From Nautilus pompilius (Eukaryota > Mollusca > Cephalopoda > Nautilida > Nautilidae): a stretch of DNA of 64,000 bases. The translations under genes were made by a program, and so were the position numbers. Location of the stretch: NCBI GenBank assembly GCA_018389105.1, contig JACATO010001040.1, positions 1 to 64,000 on the forward strand, read 5' to 3'. Shown piece after piece: positions 23,141 through 34,123 of the stretch; the first letter of the stretch is position 1, and each line of letters opens with the position of its first letter. Under the pieces are notes generated by a model. It ran no database searches, was not told where the DNA came from, and saw nothing but the letters and a program-made list of their open reading frames with translations.

Positions 23141-23659
23141 CCCTGCCCCCCAACCATTCTGACTTTCCACAAACAAAGAACCTTGCATGCAGCCCATATA
23201 CAAAAAAATAGAAGTTAAATCACTACTGAATGGAACCAGAAGTAGAAATGTATCAAAAATGGTGCCAACTAGGAAAAAGGTCATATGTCTAAACTGCGCT
23301 GCCACTGCAAGAGATTCTAGTCTAGATTCTTCATAAAGTTGATGTACTGCAACAGTGCTTGCGTGGTCTCAGGCAGGATACTCAAGGAGGAAAGCAACCG
23401 GTCGCACATGGTTTCCAGATAAACGCCCAGGCAACGTGCACAATAGCACTAGGTCACTTCCACATAGCAGTCTGTCGTCTTCCAGTCGAGACTTTTACCA
23501 ATTCCTTTAGTTTTGACGCGCTTGGTTCTGGTGAAAGACAGGCAGAGAGACTTTTTGACTGGGAGAACCGGAGCAGCAGCATGTGCACGGGTGACCATAC
23601 CGGTTAAAGCAGATCTTGCATCCACCGACACAGGTCTAAATACTTCCGATTATCAAGTA

Positions 23660-24981
23660 TGAGGTGTAGTCAAAAGTATCTGACCTTTGGCCAAAAAAAA
23701 ACAAGTAATATTAAAAAACTCACCATTTTGATTTAGTCTCCTTCAAAGTATTCGCCTTGGGAGTCTACACACTTCTGCCAGCATTCCTGCCACTGCTGGA
23801 AACATTTCTGGAAATCACTTTTTGGGATGCTGTAGAGCTGTGCCGTCGAATTTTGCTTAATGTCCTCTGTTGACTCAAATCTTTTCCCTTTGAGTGTTTT
23901 TTTGAGCTTTGGGAATAGCCAAAAGTCACACGGAGCCAAGTCTGGGGAGTAGGAAGCCTGACAAACAAGTGGTGTGTTATGCTTGGACGACGTGGGCGGA
24001 ATGAGCGGGTGTGTTGTCATGGTGGAGTTGCCAGTTCTTTGCTGCCCATAGGTCAGGTCGTTTTCGCCGCACAGCTTCACAAAGACGACGAAGAACCCCC
24101 AGGTAGTATTCTTTGTTAATTGTCTGACTTTGTGATGCATATTCATGGTGCACAATACCTCTGTAGTAAAAAAAAAAAACAGGTCATCATCAGTTTAACA
24201 TTGCTGTGCACCTGTCTTGCTTTCTTTGGTCTTGGCGAGGATGGATGCTTCCATTGGGATGATTGCAATTTTGTTTCAGGGTCATAGCTGTACACCCATG
24301 TCTCATCGCCAGTGATGATAGTGTTCGTGAAGTTTTGATCTTGGCTAGCACACTCCAGCATGTCCTGGGAGATTTCCTTTCTGTTTTCTTTCTGCTGGTC
24401 AGACAGCAACTTTGGTACGAATTTGGCCGACACCCTCCTCATGCACAAATCTTCTGTTATAATTGAATGAACTGACCCATGGCTGATTCCAACTTCGGCA
24501 ACAATCTCCTCAATAGTCACACGACGGTCTTCATAGACTATTCCTCGAACCTTTGCAATCATTTCGTCGTTTCTGCTAGTCGATGGTCTGCCACAACGTG
24601 GCTCACTGTCCACTGAGGTGCGGCCATCTTTGAACCGGTTGTACCACTCCTTTATTTGTGTTTTTCCCATAGCATCATCTCCAAAGGCCTTCCGAATCTT
24701 CTCGATAGTCTGGGCTTGCGTATCACCAAGTTTTTGGCAGAATTTGATACAGTATCTTTGCTCAATGCACTCGGTCATCTTGACTCAAAAAGAAAAAATT
24801 GCACAGCACACTCTTCACGTCTGTACTCAACGCATCTCTGCGGGTGACTGGCGCAACCTAGACACGAAAATTTTTGCACATGCTCAGGAAGGACGTGGCC
24901 ACCTAATACCCATGCGGATTTTGCTCACGCATTATTTTGTTCAAACAAATTCAAGGTCAGATACTTTTTGACTACACCTCA
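23660..24981 (-). mobile_element. mariner transposon, near complete, TA target duplication
   Basis: Terminal inverted repeats TGAGGTGTAGTCAAAAGTAT (left) and, reverse-complemented, TGAGGTGTAGTCAAAAAGTA (right) are flanked by TA at 23658-23659 and 24982-24983. The length of 1,322 bp is typical of mariner. The transposase runs on the minus strand. Near-identical ends and a mostly readable ORF suggest a fairly young copy. It lies between the two host genes. Confidence 0.95.
23733..24778 (-). pseudogene. mariner transposase (DD34D), frameshifted
   Basis: The minus-strand frame from 24778 (MTECIEQRYCIKFCQKLGDT) contains the helix-turn-helix regions (EEIVAEVGISHGSVHSIITE) and the first catalytic Asp in ITGDETWVYSYDPETK. 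A frame shift occurs at the A-rich run near 24170. The second Asp (LHHDNTPAHS, about 24000-24030) lies in another frame. The last segment has the third Asp in YSPDLAPCDFWLFPKLK and ends CVDSQGEYFEGD then stop. Overall length, about 348 codons, equals the usual mariner size. With at least two frame breaks it is not expected to be active. Confidence 0.93.
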
Positions 24982-24983
24982 TA

Positions 24984-27479
24984 TATCCAATGCTTGGCAT
25001 ACCCATCCTGTCTGTATTCAATTAAGAGATTCTTGTTTGTAATACGGAGAAACGCACTATGCATATATCCAGAAAGTAGCAAAAAATAAAATAAATTAAA
25101 AAAATTTACTTAATTAAACAAAAGTACCATAAAAAATCAAATACTGATAGAACTGAATGGAATTCCAGCAGAGTTACGCTCCAATGTCAGTTACTAACTT
25201 TAAGAATTGTGCAGATGGTGCTTCTGAAGCCAGCCAGCCCTCCACTTACAGTTGGTGCATGAAGTGACTGCCAATGAGAGTGAGAGAGATGTAATCTTTT
25301 TTTGCTTCTTACAGCATCACTAGATTCTACCACGAGAAAAATTCTTCTCTTACAATACAAAAGTCTATGGAACATTAAACAGAAGGTAGATAAATAAGTA
25401 GTCTGTTTCAGATCACAGAAAGCTCAAATCTAATCCTACTAGTACTGTGCCCGTGTTTATTGGGTGATGACAAGAACGATACAAGGTGGTCTGAATCCAC
25501 CATAGTTTTCCACAATTAGCCGTAATTCATTTTAATTGCTTTTCCACTCTGTGGAAATTAGAAGGGAGTCGCGTTGAATGCATGAAATCAACCCCTTTCT
25601 TTCCCGTACAATGTTTCTATCATACAAAGCAAACTGTCAGTTAATATTCCTTAGAGACAAATGAACTAGACTGCCATCCATTACGACACAATTCACCAAA
25701 CTTAATCATCCAATTAACTGTGCAATTTGTGTTCAAACAGTTGCCATGGATGCACTATTTCAAAACTAAGTCAGACGGTTTCTATGCATCAAATATTGCA
25801 GCCCCTCTTTCGGTGTAAAGGAGGTCAAATGAGAGAAAATCACTGTTGTTTTTAACATTTTTTAAAGCTATACAGAGTTCCCCTCCAACAATGAGTCTCT
25901 CCCCATTATAAAAATACAGCATCTCTATCAGTAACCAAGTCTACATCTTCAGCTCATTGATTCTTTTCCCAAAAAGTTGATAAATGAAATTAAAACACCT
26001 TTGAGGCAAAACAATAATAATTCTTCTGTAGTCGAGCAATCTTGTAATAAGACATTACATTAAATAATAATTAAAAACAAAAAAAAAGAGAGAGTTCTAG
26101 AGTTATATTTGTATCTGTCAGTGCCAAGGCAGCCTGTAAATAATAGTTCACGTGTTTATGGAAACAAGATGGTGTTAGATCTCTGCCGCTTGAGCTTTAG
26201 CTTTGCTAGAGTAAATAACTAAAGCTTCTGCAGTTACTACGCAAATAAACCAACGGGAACACCTCCATTTTTATCGAAAGCATCAAAAGAAGCCTACGAC
26301 ATTTTGTCCCTGCGAAAACAGTGAAGAATACTGTCACGTGACACCGAGAAATGGAGATTTTTTTTACCTTTATCGGAAGATAACTTCCACTAAGGGATTC
26401 CCACCACCACCCCCCCCCTTTCACCTTTGTTGGTGCCGCCAACTTGTTTTTTCAAAAGATAAACCACAGATTTTAAATCAGAAAAGTTCTATAGCTGAGA
26501 AGAGCTTTCTCTCCTCCTGCTGAAGGAGAGCTCCCCTTACAATGTCAGATTAGATGTTTAAGTTATTTTCCCTGGTGACCTACCTGTTCCAGGCAAGGAG
26601 ACTCCCCCCCACCGGAGAGCTTTCATCCTTAGAAGCGGGAGGAAACCCGTGTGGCTGGACGGGCAAGCAGCTAATCGTTTAGCTTCCAGAGTTAAAGGAC
26701 AAAACTACAAAGACAAGTTTCACTTTTTATTTGATAAATTTCTTTCATTAGTTTCACACCTCTACACGTAATAATCACCTTTATTATGCACTTATTTAAA
26801 GTTCTCCATGATCGTATAATTCTGCAGCTTAATGCACCCAACACAAAAAAAACAAGCAAAAAATACACCCAACAACAGCAAACATTGATACAATTGGCCA
26901 AACACGAAAAGGATGAGTGGAATAATACCTCTCTCCCCGACCCCTCACTAGCACACGTGCTGTACACAGGGAACAGCCGTCTCAAAGGGATTGCATCTTT
27001 TATTTTCATTTAAAATGTAAACTAAATGATTTTATATAATAATAAATCTAAGGAAATAATGCTTAGAAATTTTATAAAACTAAACTACATATTAAAAGCA
27101 AAAAAAGGGTGGGGGGTTAAAAGTTTATATTGTGTTGATTATATATTAAAGTGCAGCTGTTGTCCCCCTTCCAACCACCATCACCATGTTACTTTTTCTC
27201 CCAAGTGGTTATCGTCATCGTTATCGCTGAGACAGAATAAACTCACAGTCTCGCATCAGCAAACGGAAAAAGAAAACTCCAGAGACAGACAGACAGACAG
27301 ACAGCTTTCCCTCTGGACAGGAAAGAGGGAAAGGACAAACAGGGCTGTAAAATCTTGTTTTTTTTGGGGGGGGTATCAAATTCTGTTCCAACATTCTGGC
27401 TACAGCGCAGAGTCCTCGGTTAGGGAAGGGAGTTAGGGGGTCACTGTTTCAGAACAGAGGGGCCCATAAGATGCTCCAG
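24984..27479. other. Intergenic, no supported gene
   Basis: AT-rich and CpG-poor. It contains a GACA microsatellite (27283-27303) and homopolymer runs, with no exon showing recognisable protein or paired splice sites. Confidence 0.4.
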
Positions 27480-27760
27480 AATTTTAAAATATTCGCAGAT
27501 GGTGAAAAGTACAACACAAAATATTTAAATGAAGTATTAAACGCGGGAGAAGAGAAGTCTCAGTTAGTCCTTACTGGAGAAAAGGGTAGCGACTCAATAG
27601 AATTCAGGGTTGAATGTTTACAGGTCTTGAGCATTTGGAGTATGCCGAATGACTGAAAACAGTGGATCTACCAAATTTGAAGTTTAGACTTTTAAGAAAA
27701 GGTAAAACAGGTAGAAAAAGACACCTTCAGATACTTAGGATCTATTAACAAAGGCTATTA
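27480..27760 (+). mobile_element. LINE fragment (reverse-transcriptase C-terminal region)
   Basis: Near 27625-27700 the plus strand reads LEYAE, stop, LKTVDLPNLKFRLLRKG. This resembles the conserved YEERLKxLxLPSLxxRRLRGD segment after the LINE reverse-transcriptase core. Flanking sequence is too decayed to define ends. It is similar in kind to the remnant at 22270-23140 but a different part. Confidence 0.45.
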
Positions 27761-30700
27761 ATTAGCTAAAATTCTGGTAAATGTTAGTGATAGCCATAAA
27801 TGATCCATGACTCCTTTTAACTATTACAGTTTCAGTTGTCAAAGAGTAATGACATGCACAAAAAATTACTAAACAATATGCAAGTCCCGACAATATTAAT
27901 AAAAGGTATTAATGAAATTACTGGCCAAGTAGAATGAATTACTTACTAGATATTTATCAAACGTGGAGCTGGAAGGGCTTATATTCTTGTCAGTGTATAC
28001 AGACTAAACCTAACTATTGGTTTCTCTGTGTTATTATATAACCAAGTATGGAAGTAGCTATGCCTTGATGCCTTGAGATAATTCAGCAAGTCCACTTGAG
28101 GCAACCATCACACGAATCCCTGAATTATCTTCCACAGACTATGAAACACATCATCATCGCCAGGTATGCTAAGGTGATGGTGTCTTTCTAAGGAATTCAA
28201 CTTCATGAAAAACACGACGACAGTGTCAATAAGTACAATCATCAGACATTTAAGCAAAACTTCTGTCAAATTCTTTACTCTCAAATAAAATCTACAAATT
28301 TTTTTTTTTTTCTTGCAAAGTTAAAGAAAGATAAATATTACACATCAGCAGAAAGGGTTTTCATGCCGTCCATTCTGGTTACATACAAATTTCAACACCA
28401 CCAGCACAAGACACTAAGAAAGATCCTGCTGAAGTGGGTCTGGCAAGACAATCTCAGAGTGAATTGTATAAGAAAAGGGAGAGAGAACAGACACTTTTTC
28501 TTCAACTCACCTGGCTCAAAGTCATTCAAAGCTGCACTTTTGCATCATTTTTACCTTTCTTAAACAAAATGTCTTCAGAAATAACACACGTTGTTGTAAC
28601 TTGTAGCAAAATACACAAACAGCAGTGCACTGCTCTTACAACTGAAAGTTACTGCTAGAGGGCACTCTGAACAGCTTTATCAGCTACGAACGAGTACACT
28701 GTTATCAAATTTATTAATGATCTGTTCAAGATGCTCATTCAGTTTCTGATAGTAACAAAGGCTGAATAAAGAACATATCGTGAGAAGTAAACAAATTGTC
28801 ACACACACACACACACAGAGGAAGACCGTTTCTCATAAATTTCTTTGAAAGTATTATAGAAACTAAATCGGATATGATTTTTTTTAAAAAAAATCTCTAT
28901 CTATATTTATTACTCATCTATGATCGAACCAAAATTCTGAACAAGAACCTTCCAGTAAAATTATAGGTTCAGATTTTAGACAACTCAACTGTCTGCAGAG
29001 TAAGCTAACATTTACAACACATCAACAATGAGAGAAGAGACTGCTGGTGTGTTAGATTTTGTTTTAACTAAGTTAGAATTTTGGGAGAAATATGGAGAGA
29101 GTGGGAGAAACGGGATGTGGGAGTAAAAGACTCAGATGGGGACCACGGACACAATAGGAAGATATGGAGTTAGGTTGCAGGAGAAGAAGGTAGACGGTTG
29201 CAGCAGCCAAGGATCTGAATAAGCCTACTGTGCCAGATTAATAGCAGCAGGATTTTATTTTCCAGATTACAGAAAGCAGAGAGGTGGTAGGGGAATTTCT
29301 CATCACCTTTATTAAAAGTAATTGAACAAATGAACCTTCACTTTACTAAAATCTTTCCCCGTCACTGTCGTATGGGTTCAGTACTGAGGTGTTCTCCATT
29401 TCAGAATGTAATGGCAGGTTCTGCAATAATTGTTTCTGCTTCTTTGGATGCCACAAGCAGCCTCGGGTGGTCTTAAACCTACAAACTGACTAACATCCCC
29501 ACACTTCAAACCCCCCCGACGATGACGACGACAGGACAATGTCGACAAACAAACGCTAGGCTCATGTTTCTCTCCTCTTCGTGTCTATCTAGTGACGGAG
29601 CTAATTTTGTTAGAAGGCTAATCAAACACATACTATTTCTAAAAAGAACCTAACTGAAAAAGCAAAAGATCAACTTTCAACATAAAGTGAATCATCATCA
29701 TCATCTATTTCTGCTGTGCAATGATGAGAAATCTGTGTGTGCTGCCACAGTGTACTCCAGTCACAGCTGCCAGAAAGTGAACACAGCAGTCGTAATACAG
29801 GGGTTTATCCTCTTTCAGCTGCTGAAAAAAAAAAACAACAACAACCAGTGGCTAAGCTTTGGTCAAACCTCACCATCTGAAATCCACTCCCACACTAAAC
29901 TCTCAACAAACGTTCTTTTTTTCCTTGATCTTCAAACTGCGCAGTACTATTCTAACACGCCTTCAATTCTCACCCACGTTCTTTCCTCCAACATTCTCCA
30001 GCAGAACTGACCTGTTTCTCGAATGTTATTTTCCTTTAATGTATGAAAACTTCAAAATTAGCAGATTTCTCTCTCCCCAACCCCACCCAGCCACCACTGT
30101 TATTTCTTTTTCCGATAAGCTTGAGCCAACACTTCTTCACAGTCGTTCAATTACTGTACAATTATAACTTAACACAATCCCAGTTATCGGTTAGTGAGAG
30201 AAAAGGAGGGGGGATTTGTCCTGGATGTAGGTGCTGCCGCTGCTGCTGCTGCTGCTGCTGTCGGTTTGCGTGATGTCCTCCTCATGGAATCGAGGCTGGC
30301 CGGCCTGATGGAACTCTTCAGACTGACCTGCAAGATCAATTTCCAAACATCAAACCATGAAAGGTCAATTATTAATACAAAAAAAAAAAAAATAAATAAT
30401 TGCTCAACCACATCCTGCAAGAAAAACTTCAAATCCCAACATCGCTGCATCTTATAAGATACAATCTATCTTTTAAGGAGGTTTTGGGATGATTTCCTGT
30501 TCCTTTCAGAAAAAATGGATAAAACAACAGTAATAAAAACCATCATGCATCTGTGTCCGCACAACTCCCGGGAAAGTTTAAGAATCTGACCAGACCTGAT
30601 TCCAAACACGTACAACGAACAGGCCGTAGGGAATACGTGGTAGGGTGCTGGCCGGAGTGGCTACAACTGGTAGCCCCTGGCGACAGAGAAGGGCTTCCAC

Positions 30701-31676
30701 CAGCCATTCAGATAGTTTCAGTGCCATGGCGCATGCACGCATACAAACAAAGGGGGGAGAGTGGGAAGTTTAAGATGGTTCAGACGCACCGAAACTAAAA
30801 CAAAAACAGAATTTACGAAGCTGCAGTTAAGGGGCCACAGACGGACCTTTTCACAAATCTGGCGTTTTAAATTTAAAGGAAGAAAAAAAAAATCGGTGGA
30901 GAGGAGAGAAGGATAATTTTAATAAAATTAACTAACTTTTCTTGATGTCTCTATTGCCAGTTCAAATCAGAATGAAATGCTTTGTGATTATTTTCTTCCT
31001 CTCTTTTCACTTTGACATAAAACACCTGTGGACAGAAGCATACCTTTAAAGTGTCATGCAAAGATGGATATCACTTCTGACATATTAGATACCAAGAGGC
31101 AGGTATCTATATATTTTTTCCAAGTCTGAAAACCACTGCACAAACACCACTGAATCAAATAATGATAATTTTACTGAAGAATTAAACCAAACATTTAATA
31201 AAGCTCCATTAAAATCACATGCAAACTGAGTTTAATAGCCGCTTAAGTAATCTTGCCGAAATACTTCTCAAATAAGTAACAGATACTTTGTGAATTAAAA
31301 TAAAATAGAAAACTGTGGCTTTGTCAAGCAAACTGCACCAGCAATCACATCATAATTTGATCAACTGGCATATGTAATGTTTGCTTGTGTTGTAAGTACT
31401 TTCATGAAGATACTCTTGGTTCCTTCAGCAGTCAGATGAAAAAGGTTGGGTAACTTCTCAGCTGTTAAAACAAAAAACATTGTCCGATTGGCTCCCTTGT
31501 GGGGACTGTTGAGGAAATGCCACTTATAATGCACAACTGCTGCACTGGTAAAAGAATGTGTCCTCACACTTCAGAGCAAAAGCATATGTAGGCATTAACA
31601 GATTTCCCAATAAAAATTTTTGTTTCCAAAATCTTGAAAAATACCGTACCTCTGATTTACCTAAGTAGATCCAGTG
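27761..31676. other. PSME4 3' flank and probable 3' UTR, no other gene supported
   Basis: This stretch lies downstream of the PSME4 stop codon on the minus strand. Minus-strand AATAAA (TTTATT here) occurs near 29254 and 29314 and ATTAAA near 31195, but I cannot choose the real cleavage site. A CTG run is at 30237-30260. The overlapping frames at 30184-30457 are products of that run. Confidence 0.4.
30233..30262. repeat. CTG microsatellite
   Basis: About seven consecutive CTG (CAG on the minus strand) triplets with imperfect flanks, in the PSME4 3' flank. Confidence 0.85.
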
Positions 31677-31811
31677 TCAAGCATAGTAATTTGGCGACAC
31701 CAGGAGATCAGTCAGTATCATCAACTGGTCATCTGTGAACATCTGTTTGTGATCATGCCAGTTATCATGGTGAGTCCTTCGGAAGTTGGATAGCGTTTTT
31801 TTCACGGTCAT
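31677..31811 (-). CDS. PSME4: PSME4 last exon and stop codon
   Basis: [20 protein letters not shown] through VSPNYYA and TGA. Human reads [20 protein letters not shown]...VSPCYYA. The Tyr-Tyr-Ala end is the activator's docking tail for the 20S alpha ring. Acceptor TTTTGCAG. The frame had no long ORF of its own and was found through its homology. Confidence 0.98.
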   Translation of the reverse strand: MTVKKTLSNFRRTHHDNWHDHKQMFTDDQLMILTDLLVSPNYYA

Positions 31812-34087
31812 CTGCAAAACAAGAACAGCAGCGGCAACAGTGACCAATCTACCATCAGACCCAAGAGCTGGAAATTCTCCTGAGACAAAAGACTCAAGTA
31901 TCCCTATAACAACTCGAGTCCATCTCTACTTGTCATTTTTACCGTCCCCAAGAGTACTTGCTGAGATCTTCAATGAATTTCGATCTCAAAACATCTTGTT
32001 CAGCAATTCCACCAGCTAAATTGTTTCTTTAAGGCTGAGAGCCAGCCCCCACCAAGGTCTCCACAGTTTTAACATGCACCACTACCCATCAAACACACAT
32101 TTAATAATTATCCTCCACGTATGGCTAGATTGCTGAATATTCGAGGCACCCTGACGTTTAAATCTGACAACCAAATGTCAGAATAATCAATGCAACAAAG
32201 CAGATTTAGTATAGACAACAGATTAAAATCTTATTTTATGCTGATCATAAAATTTGCCTATCAGAAGCTTTAGATGTACATATTAACCAAAAAAAAAAAA
32301 AAAATATTAAATTAATCAATAGATGATGCTCTTGTAGTTTAAGTGGCGCGCTAATCCTGCTTGAGGACTATGCCATGATGACAGCATATTTGGTAAAGCA
32401 GTTAGAAAATGGTTGAATCAACAGCTTCCTGTCAGCATACACGGTGCTATCAATGCTTTAGAAGCAGCAGGGCTGTGGGTGGGTGGATCCTTTTTCACAC
32501 CTGGCTAATGTGAATGCCAGCAAACCCAACAAATGCTCTACAAGCTCACATGCAGCAAGAGAGTTCCGACGGAGAAGTGATGAACGTGGCCAATCATGCT
32601 GTCCGTCTATGTTAAGTGCCAGAGCTTTTATTTCAGAGTGGAACATCCCAACTATGAATTATCTTTAGAGTTAAATAAAAATAAGCAGGACTATAGATAA
32701 ATATTAAAAATTCTGACTTGCATAAAATGCAATCTAGTAATAACACTGGTCAACAAGTATTTTTCATCAAGCATATGCCAAGGTGTACTTAGTGTAGTTT
32801 TTAATGCTGATTTCAAATATACAATTAGTTTTTTGACATCACGTACAGTTTTCAAGATGAGAAAGTTTTCTGGTTTTAGCTCATGCATTATATAGAAATT
32901 CCAATTAATGACGTGTATGCATGTATTTCATTTACATCACGGAAACATACCTTTAAAAAACTACATTATTCATTGCTGCATAGTTCAGCAGTCATAATTG
33001 GTCTGATGTTAATAGGAATGCAGGCAGGTTTCACAAAATATGTTGTTTCTGTCTATGGGATAGTTCAGGGGACTGACAGAGACAGACAAAATATGTTTGG
33101 ATGGATAGTCAGGCACAGACGTGTCAGTCGAATTGATGATCAGAATCCTATTGCCGCTCGCAGCCAGGACTATAAACCGACAGATAACAGTAATGAAGTA
33201 ATTTTGATAATGTAGTGATGATAAATAGGATGATACAGATTGTAAAGACATAGGGAAGAGAAATGCCAGAGGGTTGAGTATATTGTAGAAAAGTTTTCCA
33301 AAATCACACAGGCGAAGTTGAAAGAGAGTATCTTTGTCGGACCCCAAATTAGAGAAGTACTCAAAGATGTCAACTTCAAGACAACACTGGATGAACTGGA
33401 ACTGCCTGCCTGGAATGCCTTCAATTGGATCTGTGAGAATTTCTTGGGCAACAAGAAGGCAATGGACTACAAGGATGGCATCAAGAATCTTCTGAAATGT
33501 TACTCAGCAATGGGTTGTCGCATGTCACTGGAAGTTCACTTCTTGGACTCCCATCTGGATTTCTTCGCAGATGACCTTGGAGCAGTGTCCGATGAACATG
33601 GTGAAAGATTTCACCAGGACATTAGTGCTATGGAGAAACGGTACCAAGTCTTCTGGAATGACAGTATGCTGGCTGACTACTGCTGGACACTTTACCGTGA
33701 TCAACCAGATCAGGAACACTGCAGGAAATCCAAATCACAATGTTTCTAACTCTGTTGTTCTAACTTGTCTGTTTTGTCTGACCCATTTTTTGTGTATTCA
33801 TTCTTTGTAGAATGATAGTGATGATTTTTAACTCAATAAACTCATTTACTTTCTAAAAAATATATGTCCTTATTTATTACGTTAATGATTTCATATATAC
33901 AAATATGTAAATATTTGCATGTATCTACTGAAAAACTGATATGTGCTGCATACAAATGGAGTGAAATTTTGAAATCATGAAAAATTAGTCTAAAAAAGTT
34001 GGTTTGCATTCATAATGAGTATAATACATTTAATTTTGTTGACCAGTGTAATTAGCCAGCAGCTGTAGTTCATATTATATTCTATTA

Positions 34088-34123
<36 letters not shown>

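Noticed and set aside
23359-23631. Small ORFs left of the mariner element
   Set aside because: No family resemblance and no splice context.
30184-30457. Poly-Ala or poly-Gln type coding sequence from the CTG run
   Set aside because: The frame is open only around the triplet repeat, on both strands, in the 3' flank of PSME4.
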